DNA of 64,000 nt from Paludicola sp. MB14-C6 (GTDB taxonomy: Bacteria; Bacillota; Clostridia; Oscillospirales; Ruminococcaceae): NCBI RefSeq assembly GCF_030908625.1, contig NZ_CP133133.1, positions 2,852,001 through 2,916,000 of the forward strand. The letters are read 5' to 3'. Position numbers and translations under genes: made by a program. Shown here piece after piece: positions 53,279-63,371 of this stretch; within the stretch, counting starts at the first letter, position 1; every line of letters starts with the position of its first letter. The notes under the pieces were generated by a model, which saw only the letters and a program-made list of their open reading frames with translations, searched no databases and was not told where the DNA came from.

Positions 53279-54382
53279 ATGGCAAGAACAAAGTTAATGC
53301 GTGCACCACTTAAATATGTACAAGGTGAGGATTCTTTACTTCAATTTTATTCCGAAACCAAAGATTTAGGCAATAAATTTTTATTTATTTGCTCAAACAG
53401 TGGATATAAAAGCTGTTTCGATAAAATAGAGAAAAGTTTTGAAAATTCGAATGCATTTCGTCAATATGAAGTTTTCGGAGGAATAAGCTCCGTTGGAGAA
53501 ATCGAGAAGATGCGTTCAATCGTTAAAGAAAAGAATATTGATGTTGTTGTAGGTATAGGCGGCGGTTCAGCAATTGATACTGCCAAAGCTACTGCATTCT
53601 ACGAGAAAGTACCTGTTACTATTGTACCAACAGTATCTGCTACAGATGCTCCATGTACAGGCCTTTCTGTTATTTATAATGATGATGGAACTTTTAACAG
53701 CTATTTATTCTATCCAAGAAATCCTGAGGCGGTAATTGTTGATACAAGAGTGATTGCAAACGCTCCCGCTAAATTTTTAGTTGCAGGTATGGGAGATGCT
53801 TTGGGTACTTATTTTGAAGCACGTGCGTGTGTTAAAACAGATGCTCCAAGCCTTGAAAACGGCGGTGTTTCACGTTCAGCAATGGCATTATGCAAATTGT
53901 GCTACGAAACCTTATTGGAATACGGTGCTCAAGCAAAAATGGCTTGTGAACAAAAACTGTTAACTCCTGCTTTAGAAGCAATTATTGAAGCAAACACTTA
54001 TTTAAGCGGCGTTGGTGCTGATAATGGTGGACTTGCTGTTGCACACTCCGTATATAACGGCTTTACAGCATTAGAAGAATGTGAAAAAACGATGCATGGT
54101 TGTTTAGTAGCATTCGGTACGATAGCACAATTGATTTTAGAAGCAGCTCCAAAAAATGAAGTAAAAGAAGTTATGAATTTCTGTTATTCTGTTGGACTTC
54201 CTCTTACATTAGAAGAAGTTGGTGTGACAGATTCTAAGAGAGTTATGATTGCCGCTGAAAAAGCATGTGTAGAAGGTGAAACCATTCATAATATGCCTGG
54301 TGATGTTACCCCAGAACAACTTTACAATGCTTTATTAACAGCAGACGCTTTAGGCAGAGATTATTTAAAAGCTAATAAGTAA
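53279..54382 (+). CDS. gldA: Glycerol dehydrogenase
   Basis: The protein has 367 residues and starts after AAAAGGAG. It is an iron/zinc-type alcohol dehydrogenase: VVVGIGGGSAIDTAKA binds NAD, TVSATDAPCTGLSVIY follows, and the metal ligands are the Asp in GMGDALGTYFEA and two His residues in LAVAHSVYNGF and KTMHGCLVAFG. It oxidises glycerol to dihydroxyacetone with NAD, or runs in reverse. The consensus promoter suggests a highly expressed metabolic enzyme. A terminator follows directly. Confidence 0.93.
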   Translation: MARTKLMRAPLKYVQGEDSLLQFYSETKDLGNKFLFICSNSGYKSCFDKIEKSFENSNAFRQYEVFGGISSVGEIEKMRSIVKEKNIDVVVGIGGGSAIDTAKATAFYEKVPVTIVPTVSATDAPCTGLSVIYNDDGTFNSYLFYPRNPEAVIVDTRVIANAPAKFLVAGMGDALGTYFEARACVKTDAPSLENGGVSRSAMALCKLCYETLLEYGAQAKMACEQKLLTPALEAIIEANTYLSGVGADNGGLAVAHSVYNGFTALEECEKTMHGCLVAFGTIAQLILEAAPKNEVKEVMNFCYSVGLPLTLEEVGVTDSKRVMIAAEKACVEGETIHNMPGDVTPEQLYNALLTADALGRDYLKANK

Positions 54383-54428
54383 TTTTTTGATACATTTTTA
54401 CCGAAGCTTAATAAGCAAAAAGCAACCA

Positions 54429-54465
54429 AAAAACGAGTCTTTTGTATTTCAAAAGGCTCGTTTTT
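54429..54465 (+). terminator. Terminator after gldA, shared with the convergent membrane-gene operon
   Basis: AAAACGAG-CTTTTG pairs with CAAAAG-CTCGTTTTT around TATTT, with one mismatch. A- and T-runs on both sides make it usable on both strands. Confidence 0.75.
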
Positions 54466-54472
54466 GGTATAA

Positions 54473-55093
54473 TTATATATGATTAAGTGGTGAATGCCAA
54501 TTGTATTCAATGGTTGGTTCATTTATCAGTATGGATTTGCCATGCAATGCGTTTTGACTACGCTTTAAGTAACATAAGAATAATATATCCACTAACAATC
54601 CTGCTATAATAAATACTAAAGTTTGTAAGGAAATCAGTGGAGCATAGAACCATGAAGAGATAATAATTATAATCATTATTATGTTAATTCCAAGCAACCA
54701 ATGATATGCAGTACGACCATCCTCTTGAACTTGTAAATTTTCTATAAGCTTTGCAATTTCAATAATGCCGTAAATTAAGTGGTAGTAGAGACATATGCTG
54801 AGGGTAAGACCAATTAAGGCGGGGATACCGGCAAAATTAGACATTACTTCATTAACCTTGTAAAAGTCAAACAGGCTAAGCAAAAACAGAATGCGTGCAA
54901 TAAAAGTAGCAATAATAAAATGTTGATGATAGTGGCTTAACTTTGTTAATCCGATTATTATCAACACATATCCTATAAAATTAGGTAAGATATCGTATCC
55001 GCTAATACGAATATCCACAAAAATAAGGCAATAACCCCAAAATATAAAATCTAAGCCATTTACATTAAGCTGGCATTGCTGTGATTCATCCAT
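54473..55093 (-). CDS. Membrane protein of unknown function, paralogue of the gene at 55060-55689
   Basis: The protein has 206 residues with five or six membrane segments. The signature IIIGLTKLSHYHQHF near residue 45 matches IILIGLTELTHYSNHF at the same position in the neighbouring protein, so the two are paralogues. The start at 55093 lies within the end of that gene (34-base overlap), with GGTGAGGA directly before the ATG, so coupled translation is likely. It is the last gene of a five-gene set. I do not recognise the family. Confidence 0.65.
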   Translation of the reverse strand: MDESQQCQLNVNGLDFIFWGYCLIFVDIRISGYDILPNFIGYVLIIIGLTKLSHYHQHFIIATFIARILFLLSLFDFYKVNEVMSNFAGIPALIGLTLSICLYYHLIYGIIEIAKLIENLQVQEDGRTAYHWLLGINIIMIIIIISSWFYAPLISLQTLVFIIAGLLVDILFLCYLKRSQNALHGKSILINEPTIEYNWHSPLNHI

Positions 55094-55689
55094 TCCTCAC
55101 CATCTCCCAATGAAATTATAGCCCGACTTTTCAATGACCGATAGCTTTGCTTAAGAGTAATGAAATATAATATTTGAGTTATATATACGATTACTAACAA
55201 TAATGTTGCGAAAAAGTATAATTGATTGGAGTTAATCCAGTATAAAATGAGCGAAACAGCTTCTATTATCGTTAAAACGGAAAAAAAGCGGAAGGATACT
55301 TTAGCATCGTGAGAAACGCCTCTATTGTTTACCATGTTTCCAAGTTCAGCGATGCCTTTCCATATAAAATAGTAAATTGCAATATTAACTGCAAAACGAA
55401 TAAGGATAACAATGAAATAGTACAGAGGTAACTCACCAATATCGACTTGAGGCTGGTTAATTCTTGCAGCGCTTAACACCATATTTAAGATTGTGAATGA
55501 TATTGTCTTTTGAAAATGATTGCTGTAATGTGTTAATTCTGTAAGTCCAATTAAGATGATAATATTGCTTATAAATCCAACAATTATTGCAGGACCGTTA
55601 TAGAAAAAACTAATTATTAACAACAGGTTTCCCAGTAAAACAATCTTCAATCCTTTTAAATCAAGACTTACATTATTTAATTCTGACAT
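55060..55689 (-). CDS. Membrane protein of unknown function, paralogue of the gene at 54473-55093
   Basis: The protein has 209 residues with about five membrane segments and the shared IGLTELTHYSNHF motif. The N-terminus SLDLKGLKIVLLGNLLLII aligns with the downstream paralogue's VNGLDFIFWGYCLIF. The gene overlaps the preceding 97-residue gene by 13 bases and the following one by 34. The function is unknown; tandem duplication explains the pair. Confidence 0.65.
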   Translation of the reverse strand: MSELNNVSLDLKGLKIVLLGNLLLIISFFYNGPAIIVGFISNIIILIGLTELTHYSNHFQKTISFTILNMVLSAARINQPQVDIGELPLYYFIVILIRFAVNIAIYYFIWKGIAELGNMVNNRGVSHDAKVSFRFFSVLTIIEAVSLILYWINSNQLYFFATLLLVIVYITQILYFITLKQSYRSLKSRAIISLGDGEEWMNHSNASLM

Positions 55690-55970
55690 TTGTTGTCATC
55701 TCCCAGTTGCTTTTTTATTTCTTCGATGTTACATAAAATGCTTGCTAATTCCCATTCCAGATCATTGAGAATGCTTTTTACAATGCCGCATAATGTGATG
55801 CAAAAGAGAAATCCAAAGAAACAAACTTGTTTACAATAAGATAGTACGATGTAGAATTGATGGCTGATTTTTTCTGGATAACCAAGGCATATTAAAATAA
55901 TAATGAATCCAATAATAAAAATACCACTTAAAATCAACAATAAATGAAACCATTTATTTGTTCTTTCCAC
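55677..55970 (-). CDS. Small two-helix membrane protein
   Basis: The protein has 97 residues with two hydrophobic segments (about 9-28 and 40-65) and a charged C-terminal tail (EIKKQLGDDNKCQN). It starts after AGGAGATGAC. It overlaps the next gene by 13 bases. Its function is unknown. Confidence 0.6.
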   Translation of the reverse strand: MERTNKWFHLLLILSGIFIIGFIIILICLGYPEKISHQFYIVLSYCKQVCFFGFLFCITLCGIVKSILNDLEWELASILCNIEEIKKQLGDDNKCQN

Positions 55971-55991
55971 AAGATGTCATCTCCTATGAAT

Positions 55992-56543
55992 TTATTTCAA
56001 AATGATGGAGCTTGCGTTGTCAGTAAGAAATTTGCTTGGTAATTGTTCAACCGGAACATTATTATTTCTTAAAATGGTAAGAAGAATACGCAATCCGTCG
56101 CAGCCTTCAAAGATATGAAATACTTTTTTGTTGGTGTGTAAACAAACACATTCATATCGATAACTTGTGTTAATAATATCTCCGTATGCAAGGTTATAGG
56201 TTCGATAAAAAAACGTGCGAATTGTTAGATGAGAATCATTGATGGTCACTTTACTTGCAAAATACCAATTCATTAATGCAAGACCACTGGTGAAACCAAT
56301 GATATACAAAAAGATGATGAGTATTGTCCAGCCTTTATAATCAATATATTGGTCAGAAATAAAATCAATAAGCGGAAGGTAAATTAAAGCTTCAATTAAA
56401 ATTAACCCAAGAACGAAAAACAATAAGGGAACATGAATGATATTTGCATTTTTCGAGCGACGCAGTTTGCTGATGAAAAAAACGGTAACGGAAACTACAC
56501 ATGCAATAGCAATAAATATTAGAACAATACCAAATCTATGCAC
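55992..56543 (-). CDS. Membrane protein with C-terminal PH-like domain
   Basis: GTG 56543 gives 183 residues, eight bases after AGAAAGG. The frame extends upstream to a TTG at 56588, but that overlaps the preceding gene and has no ribosome binding site. Four membrane segments (about 2-22, 34-55, 60-75 and 82-102) precede a strand-rich domain (KVTINDSHLTIRTFFYRTYNLAYGDIINT) resembling bacterial PH domains. The function is unknown. Confidence 0.6.
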   Translation of the reverse strand: MHRFGIVLIFIAIACVVSVTVFFISKLRRSKNANIIHVPLLFFVLGLILIEALIYLPLIDFISDQYIDYKGWTILIIFLYIIGFTSGLALMNWYFASKVTINDSHLTIRTFFYRTYNLAYGDIINTSYRYECVCLHTNKKVFHIFEGCDGLRILLTILRNNNVPVEQLPSKFLTDNASSIILK

Positions 56544-56562
56544 AAAATCAGCCTTTCTATAA

Positions 56563-56802
56563 TTAAATTTGACATTTTTGAAATACAACAGATATAATTC
56601 CTAATATAACAAATAAGCTTAAAAGAAAAATAGATGCTTGCGCTAAACCGGATAATGCAAAAGGTCCGGATTTCGTTACGGGATGGGTAGTAAAAGGTGA
56701 GAATTTTTTGAATGAATCTGATTTTTCCATTGTTTCGTATTTTTGGCGTTCTTCTTTTTCCTTAAGCTCTTCCGGCGTCAAGGCATTTTGATATTTTTTC
56801 AT
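56563..56802 (-). CDS. Small single-pass membrane protein
   Basis: The protein has 79 residues and starts after TGGAGGG. A highly charged N-terminus (LTPEELKEKEERQKYETMEK) is followed by one membrane helix (about 52-75). It is the first gene of the five-gene minus-strand set and ends 19 bases before the chosen start of the PH-like gene. The function is unknown. Confidence 0.6.
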   Translation of the reverse strand: MKKYQNALTPEELKEKEERQKYETMEKSDSFKKFSPFTTHPVTKSGPFALSGLAQASIFLLSLFVILGIISVVFQKCQI

Positions 56803-56859
56803 AATGTGCCCTCCATATGTAATTTATGTAATTTGTTTAATGATAACATTTATTTACGC

Positions 56860-57525
56860 TTAATTAGAAGATAAAAAGGTAATAGCCCTTTCTAGTGAAG
56901 TAAGAATATTTTCATCAGTAATTTCTTGCTTGCTATTGCGATAGTCGAACATTGTTGAGAAAGCGTGAACATCGTTTTTTAAATTTACTAAATAGTTTTT
57001 AGTGACTTCGGAAATATCGTTCATAAATGGGATGATTTCCTTTTTATTTAATAAGATTGATGCTTTTTCAACGAGCAAATCATAATGAGAAAAGCAAAAG
57101 AAGGGTTGTTCTTTAAATAGTTTACGAAAATCTGAATCAACGGTATATAATTTGATTGTATTATTGATAATATTGTTTAATGCTTCATTGATTTCATTAC
57201 AAACAAAGCAGGTTTTTGCAGGTGAAGGTAGACTTTTCTTGGTTCTTGGCTGATTCGTTACATGCTTTTTCTCTAATTCGTCTAAATGTGTTTCAAGCAT
57301 TAGGGCTAGTGGCAACTTTTTCTGCCTTGAAAACATTTTTTTTAAATGGTCAGAACAAAATCCATAATAATTTGTTTGTTGGCGAATATCGGGCTGCATC
57401 ATAGCATCACCGAGAATATAGCAAAGACAGCGTTCTTCCAACATTTTTTGTAAGTTGCAAATAGGACAGCCACATTTTGGCTCGAAAACATCCTGAATTG
57501 GTATTGTATAAATGGATTGAATCAT
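56860..57525 (-). CDS. DUF6062-family protein
   Basis: ATG 57525 gives 222 residues after CCGGAGG; the longer frame from 57621 lacks a ribosome binding site and overlaps the promoter of the divergent gene. The N-terminus has CGCPICNLQKMLEERCL and MMQPDIRQQTNYYGFCSDHLKKM, which I recognise as DUF6062. Later Cys pairs include TCFVCNEIN and FCFSHYDLL. The Cys/His pattern suggests metal binding. The function is unknown. It is divergent from the 8-oxoguanine glycosylase gene. Confidence 0.8.
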   Translation of the reverse strand: MIQSIYTIPIQDVFEPKCGCPICNLQKMLEERCLCYILGDAMMQPDIRQQTNYYGFCSDHLKKMFSRQKKLPLALMLETHLDELEKKHVTNQPRTKKSLPSPAKTCFVCNEINEALNNIINNTIKLYTVDSDFRKLFKEQPFFCFSHYDLLVEKASILLNKKEIIPFMNDISEVTKNYLVNLKNDVHAFSTMFDYRNSKQEITDENILTSLERAITFLSSN

Positions 57526-57527
57526 AG

Positions 57528-57556
57528 TTGACGAACCTCCGGTAATATGGTATGCT
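57528..57556 (+). promoter_or_regulatory. Probable promoter of the 8-oxoguanine glycosylase gene
   Basis: TTGACG (57528-57533) and TATGCT (57551-57556) are separated by 17 bases, 33 bases before the GTG start at 57589. It overlaps the start region of the divergent DUF6062 gene. Confidence 0.5.
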
Positions 57557-57588
57557 TTATAATTAAAATAAAAGCAAAGGAGTATAAT

Positions 57589-58431
57589 GTGAAAATTGCT
57601 ACAAACGAAAATAACCTTCATTTATCCATATCGCAAGATGATTTGCATATTGTAAACACTCTGGATTGCGGTCAATGTTTTCGTTGGAGAAAACAAGAGG
57701 ATAATAAAATGACAGGAGTTGTTTTTGACAGAGTTTTAACTTTGAAGCAAACGGATGACGAAGTAATTTTTTATAATACAACGATCAAAGAGTTTAATGA
57801 TATTTGGAAAGCTTATTTTGATTTAGATACGGATTATCAATCGATAAAAAAGCGATTAATGTGTGATCAACCATTAAAGGCATCTATTGAATATGCTAAG
57901 GGCCTTCGTATCTTAAAACAAGATTCATTTGAAGCACTTTGTTCTTTTATCATATCGCAAAATAATAATATTCCAAGAATTAAATCTACAATAGAAAAGT
58001 TGTGTGAACGCTATGGAAATCAGCTATCAGAAACAGTTTATGCGTTTCCAACAGCGTCCGTATTGTCACAACTGGAAAAGAAAGATTTACAAGGGCTTTC
58101 TTTAGGCTATCGAGATGAATATTTATTAGATTGTGCTAAGAAAGTACAGTCAGGTCAAATCAAATTAGAACAAGTGGGCTCTTTGCCAATTGATGAGGCT
58201 AGAGCAGAGTTGCGAACGATAAAGGGTGTCGGCCCTAAAGTAGCAGAATGTGCGTTGCTGTTTGGCTTTTATAAAGTAGAAGCATTTCCGATTGATACAT
58301 GGATTAAAAAAGTACTATCCTATTATTATACCGACGGTTTTCCAAAAGAATTCAGCGAAATAGCGGGAATTGCACAGCAATATCTTTTTCATTATATACG
58401 AACAAGCCCTCAAGCCCCTAAAATAGGGTAA
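57589..58431 (+). CDS. ogg: 8-oxoguanine DNA glycosylase (OGG1-type)
   Basis: GTG 57589 gives 280 residues, six bases after AAAGGAG; the upstream ATG at 57547 is in the promoter. OGG_N motifs (FDC-type TLDCGQCFRWRKQ) are followed by the helix-hairpin-helix domain: SFIISQNNNIPRIKSTIEKLC, IKGVGPKVAECALLFG with the likely catalytic Lys, and the catalytic Asp in FPIDTWIKKV. It removes 8-oxoguanine and has lyase activity. Confidence 0.92.
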   Translation: MKIATNENNLHLSISQDDLHIVNTLDCGQCFRWRKQEDNKMTGVVFDRVLTLKQTDDEVIFYNTTIKEFNDIWKAYFDLDTDYQSIKKRLMCDQPLKASIEYAKGLRILKQDSFEALCSFIISQNNNIPRIKSTIEKLCERYGNQLSETVYAFPTASVLSQLEKKDLQGLSLGYRDEYLLDCAKKVQSGQIKLEQVGSLPIDEARAELRTIKGVGPKVAECALLFGFYKVEAFPIDTWIKKVLSYYYTDGFPKEFSEIAGIAQQYLFHYIRTSPQAPKIG

Positions 58432-58508
58432 TTTATACATAATAATTGTTGCTTTATTATAACAAAAATAAACACAATTGTCAAACTTAAGATGTAAATA
58501 TATGGATT

Positions 58509-59726
58509 TTACATAATATCTCCCTCGCAATGTGGGGGATTTTCTTTTTGGCAGTCTATTTCATCTTTTTTTATAACCTTTTTGTGATAGATATATCCAG
58601 CTAATATTGAGGTAATTGGGATAGTGAAAAGAATGCCTAAACTGCCAACAAGTGATTGTAATATTTCAACAACTATCATTTCACGATTAAATAATGATAG
58701 AAGTGAGCCGGTATTTGCAGTTAGAAGAAGAACGATAGCCAGTGAACTACCAATATAAGCTAGAATTAATGTGTTCGCCATAGTTCCCATAATATCTCTG
58801 CCAATGGCAAAGCCGGATTTTACAAGCGAATGGAAAGAGCGATCTTGAACTTTTTCGTTTAATTCAAATAAAGCTGAAGCAATTGACATAGATACGTCCA
58901 TTGTAGCACCTAATGCACCAATTAAAATTGCCGCATAAATGATTGCTCTTAAATCTATCGGGTTTTCCTCATTGAGCAACAATAAGAACATGGCTTCTTG
59001 GTCAACTGCACCTGTAAGAAGCATGATTTTACTCATAAATAACGTTAATAAACCAGTAACAGCAACACCACCAACACACCCAATTCCGGCAACGAGAGAT
59101 TTCTTATTTGCTCCATTCACAATAAGCAATGTCATAATAATAATAAAAATGCAAATAATATTTGCTAAGGTATAAATATTATAGCCCGTTAAAATAGCAG
59201 GAATAAATACAGCAAAGATAGAAAGACAAGTAAATGCAAGTGAAATAATTGTATTAACACCTTTAATTTTACCAAATAGCAAAACAAGTACAAAAAATGC
59301 AATGCAAAGCCAAATAAGTGCATTACTTCGATGATAATCTTCAAAAACCCATTCCATGCTTTCGTTATTATTTAAGCTTAAATAAGATAAAATAATGTTA
59401 TCGCCTTCCTCTACGTCTTTGGGGTTTGTGGCCATCATTCCGTCTATTGTTTGTATGGCAGATATTGTTTGACCTTTATTTTTACCGCTTTTTAATATCG
59501 CATTAAAGTGTATGGTTTTATCCACATTGGTTACACCTTCACCAATGGAATACTCATCTAAAGTAACATCAGTGATTTTGGTTATCTTTGCGGTATGTGT
59601 TTCAATCTTTTGGACTTTTGCACGGTACTTTGAAGTGTCGCAAAAACGATTTCCAATTACTATAAAAGCAATCGAAAAGGCAATTGTAATGCAATATATA
59701 ATAATATCTTTGAGTTTACTTTTCAT
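58509..59726 (-). CDS. YibE/F-like integral membrane protein
   Basis: The protein has 405 residues. An N-terminal helix (about 8-25) and an extracytoplasmic domain (about 30-130) are followed by seven or eight membrane segments. The YibE/F family motifs include GALGATMDVSMSIASALFEL and GRDIMGTMANTLILAYIGSSLA. The family has no firm function; members occur next to transporter or envelope genes. It is monocistronic, convergent with ogg. Confidence 0.88.
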   Translation of the reverse strand: MKSKLKDIIIYCITIAFSIAFIVIGNRFCDTSKYRAKVQKIETHTAKITKITDVTLDEYSIGEGVTNVDKTIHFNAILKSGKNKGQTISAIQTIDGMMATNPKDVEEGDNIILSYLSLNNNESMEWVFEDYHRSNALIWLCIAFFVLVLLFGKIKGVNTIISLAFTCLSIFAVFIPAILTGYNIYTLANIICIFIIIMTLLIVNGANKKSLVAGIGCVGGVAVTGLLTLFMSKIMLLTGAVDQEAMFLLLLNEENPIDLRAIIYAAILIGALGATMDVSMSIASALFELNEKVQDRSFHSLVKSGFAIGRDIMGTMANTLILAYIGSSLAIVLLLTANTGSLLSLFNREMIVVEILQSLVGSLGILFTIPITSILAGYIYHKKVIKKDEIDCQKENPPHCEGDIM

Positions 59727-59820
59727 TGTATGTTTGTTCCTACTCTTTCTTTGTTTTATTGTTAGTATAACATAGGTTAGGATTATTATTGAAGAATAGC
59801 AATAAAAAAAGTGAAATTGT

Positions 59821-59849
59821 TTGCTTTTTTAAAGGGTTTATATTATAAT
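59821..59849 (+). promoter_or_regulatory. Promoter of the fructose-bisphosphate aldolase gene
   Basis: TTGCTT (59821-59826) and a perfect TATAAT (59844-59849) are separated by 17 bases, 70 bases before the start. A second TTGACA at 59857 has no good -10 partner. Confidence 0.65.
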
Positions 59850-59918
59850 AAAATAGTTGACAAAACTATAACAATTAGTTTTGCTAAAGTAAAGTGAATC
59901 TTAGGAGGATATGCAATT

Positions 59919-60782
59919 ATGCTAGTATCAGCAAAAGAAATGTTACAAAAAGCTGCAGCAGGTAAATATGCAGTAGGTCAATTTAATATTAATAACCTTG
60001 AATGGACAAAAGCAGTTTTATTGACAGCACAAGAAAACAATTCACCAGTAATTTTAGGTGTTTCTGAAGGTGCTGGAAAATATATGGGCGGCTACAAAAC
60101 TATCGTTGGTATGGTAAACGGTATGTTAGAAGAACTAAACATTACTGTTCCTGTAGCTCTACATTTAGATCACGGCAGCTACGAAGGCGCATTAAAAACA
60201 ATCGAAGCTGGTTTCTCTTCTGTAATGTTTGATGGTTCTCATTACCCAATCGAAGAAAACATTACAAAAACTAAAGAATTAGTTAGAATCTGTGCAGAAA
60301 AGGGCTTATCATTAGAAGCTGAAGTTGGCTCTATCGGCGGCGAAGAAGATGGCGTTGTTGGTGCTGGTGAATGTGCTGATCCTAATGAATGTAAAATGAT
60401 TGCTGATCTTGGCGTAACAATGCTTGCTGCTGGTATCGGTAATATTCATGGTAAATACCCTGCAAACTGGGCTGGTTTAAGCTTTGAAACCCTTGAAGCT
60501 GTTCAAGCAAAAACTGTAGGTATGCCTTTAGTTCTTCATGGTGGTACAGGTATCCCTGAAGATATGATTAAAAAAGCAATTTCTTTAGGCGTTGCAAAAA
60601 TCAATGTAAATACTGAGTGCCAACTTTCTTTTGCTGCGGCTACTCGTAAATACATCGAAGAAGGTAAAGACCTAAGTGGTAAAGGCTTTGACCCAAGAAA
60701 ACTTCTAGGTCCTGGTTTTGAAGCTATTAAAGCAACAGTAAAAGAAAAAATGGAACTTTTCGGTTCTGTAAACAAAGCATAG
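59919..60782 (+). CDS. fba: Class II fructose-bisphosphate aldolase
   Basis: The protein has 287 residues and starts after TAGGAGG. Motifs are GQFNINNLEW near the N-terminus, ALHLDHGSYEG with zinc-binding His, SVMFDGSHYP, EAEVGSIGGEEDG, VLHGGTGIPED with another His ligand, and KINVNTECQ. It cleaves fructose 1,6-bisphosphate in glycolysis. It is a single-gene unit with a strong terminator, as expected for a highly expressed enzyme. Fructose bisphosphate is the presumed substrate; tagatose bisphosphate is possible. Confidence 0.94.
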   Translation: MLVSAKEMLQKAAAGKYAVGQFNINNLEWTKAVLLTAQENNSPVILGVSEGAGKYMGGYKTIVGMVNGMLEELNITVPVALHLDHGSYEGALKTIEAGFSSVMFDGSHYPIEENITKTKELVRICAEKGLSLEAEVGSIGGEEDGVVGAGECADPNECKMIADLGVTMLAAGIGNIHGKYPANWAGLSFETLEAVQAKTVGMPLVLHGGTGIPEDMIKKAISLGVAKINVNTECQLSFAAATRKYIEEGKDLSGKGFDPRKLLGPGFEAIKATVKEKMELFGSVNKA

Positions 60783-60802
60783 TTTTCACTAATATGTGCA
60801 AT

Positions 60803-60835
60803 AAAGGCTGGTAGCGTTATCGCTACCAGCCTTTT
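60803..60835 (+). terminator. Terminator after the aldolase gene
   Basis: AAAGGCTGGTAGCG (60803-60816) pairs with CGCTACCAGCCTTT (60821-60834) around TTAT. It is a 14-bp perfect stem with a T-tail. Confidence 0.88.
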
Positions 60836-60851
60836 GAGTGTGGTTGTAAGA

Positions 60852-61355
60852 TTATTCTTGTATAGATGGACCTTCAATATTTTCAACATGTCGTTCGAGG
60901 GCTACATTTACCTTTTCAAGAAACTCTTCCTCTATCAAAGCAATACTTTCAATATGTATTTTACTATTTTCTACAAAAAGAGTATAAGAATCAGTATTGT
61001 TTTGTATCGATTTTATTTCATCGAAGGTGTAAGTGCTTGCTTTTCCCCAAAAAGTGGTGCTTGTAAAACTATTTTCGGAAATTAAAACAACTTTTTGGTT
61101 TGTTTGACATAGCAAAGCAGCTATACCTAAAATCATAATGAGTAACGAAACACAAAGCCATATTAGATTATAATTATAGCTTGCAAATATATTGCTGATT
61201 GCACCAGCAATATTTATTACAATACCAAAAATGGCTAAAGAAAGTGGAAGATGAACAACTGTTTTAAAATTGTTGTCTTTGTTTATGATTTTTCTAATAA
61301 AGTATAACAAGATTGCTGCGTCAATGGTAGCTATTATTATTGAAAATATAAGCAT
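60852..61355 (-). CDS. Small membrane protein with soluble C-terminal domain
   Basis: The protein has 167 residues and starts after TAGGAGAAAA. Three membrane segments (about 2-20, 36-60 and 65-84) are followed by a strand-rich domain (VVLISENSFTSTTFWGKAS, YTLFVENSKIHIESI) like a bacterial PH fold. The architecture resembles the gene at 55992-56543, without clear sequence identity. The function is unknown. Confidence 0.65.
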   Translation of the reverse strand: MLIFSIIIATIDAAILLYFIRKIINKDNNFKTVVHLPLSLAIFGIVINIAGAISNIFASYNYNLIWLCVSLLIMILGIAALLCQTNQKVVLISENSFTSTTFWGKASTYTFDEIKSIQNNTDSYTLFVENSKIHIESIALIEEEFLEKVNVALERHVENIEGPSIQE

Positions 61356-61463
61356 AATTTTCTCCTAACAGTTAATTGATTTGTATTGTAAATAGTAACA
61401 TAAAATTATACATAATTAAACAATACTTTATTAATACATAAAATCAAGCTTAAAAAATTTAAA

Positions 61464-61490
61464 GGGTATCGTCATTATACGACGATACCC
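61464..61490 (-). terminator. Terminator of the tgt-mntP transcript
   Basis: GGGTATCGTC (61464-61473) pairs with GACGATACCC (61481-61490). On the minus strand it is followed by TTTAAATTTTTT. Confidence 0.82.
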
Positions 61491-61505
61491 TCAACATATT
61501 TTATT

Positions 61506-62069
61506 CTAAAACCACATGTGTTCGATAAATATTTTTAATCCAATTAGAATTAAAATAGTACCTCCAAATAGCTCCGCTTTCGAATTTAGTTTTGTGCCTA
61601 TTTTTTTCCCAATATAAACGGCAACAACACTGAATGCAAAAGTGGTAATAGCGATAATTGAAACTGCAAAATATATATTTACATTCCTTATTGCAGCGAA
61701 GGTAATGCCAACTGTTAATGCATCAATACTTGTGGCAATTGCTTGCACGAATAAAAGCTTTAAAGTGAAATTAGTAGAACAACTGTCATCGTCACTACCT
61801 TTTAATGCATCATAAATCATTTTGCCACCGATGAATACCAATAAAACTAAAGCAATCCAATGGTCGAAAGCTGAAATTTGCTCAGAAAAAACAGAACCTG
61901 CATAATATCCAATTAACGGCATCAGTCCTTGGAATAAACCAAACGCAAGCCCAATCGTTAATGCACGTTTTAATCTTGTGTTTTGGAAACACATTCCGTT
62001 TGACATGGAAACACATGCTGCATCCATGGAAAGTCCAATGCCGATTAATAAAATTTCAATGAAACTCAT
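61506..62069 (-). CDS. mntP: MntP-type manganese efflux pump
   Basis: ATG 62069 gives 187 residues; a TTG four codons upstream at 62081 is not preferred. Six hydrophobic segments occur in two repeats. The first has GIGLSMDAACVSMSNGM and the second ATSIDALTVGITFA, with the paired Asp residues of the family. MntP exports Mn2+. No yybP-ykoY riboswitch is visible in the short gap, since the gene follows tgt by about 55 bases and is probably co-transcribed. Confidence 0.9.
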   Translation of the reverse strand: MSFIEILLIGIGLSMDAACVSMSNGMCFQNTRLKRALTIGLAFGLFQGLMPLIGYYAGSVFSEQISAFDHWIALVLLVFIGGKMIYDALKGSDDDSCSTNFTLKLLFVQAIATSIDALTVGITFAAIRNVNIYFAVSIIAITTFAFSVVAVYIGKKIGTKLNSKAELFGGTILILIGLKIFIEHMWF

Positions 62070-62123
62070 TTTGTCATCCAATCCTTAAATAATAAAATAA
62101 ACGAAAATTTAATTGGGTTATAC

Positions 62124-63254
<1,131 letters not shown>

Positions 63255-63371
63255 TTATTTTACCTTTCTAAATAAAATTTCATATAACTGTTTTATCGTT
63301 TATTGTGTAAAGAATTCATGTGCATACACAGTAGCAAACGAATTGACAATTTCTACATTCTGCAATTGAGT

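Noticed and set aside
62070..62123. Manganese riboswitch upstream of mntP
   Set aside because: The gap to tgt is only about 55 bases, too short for a yybP-ykoY element.
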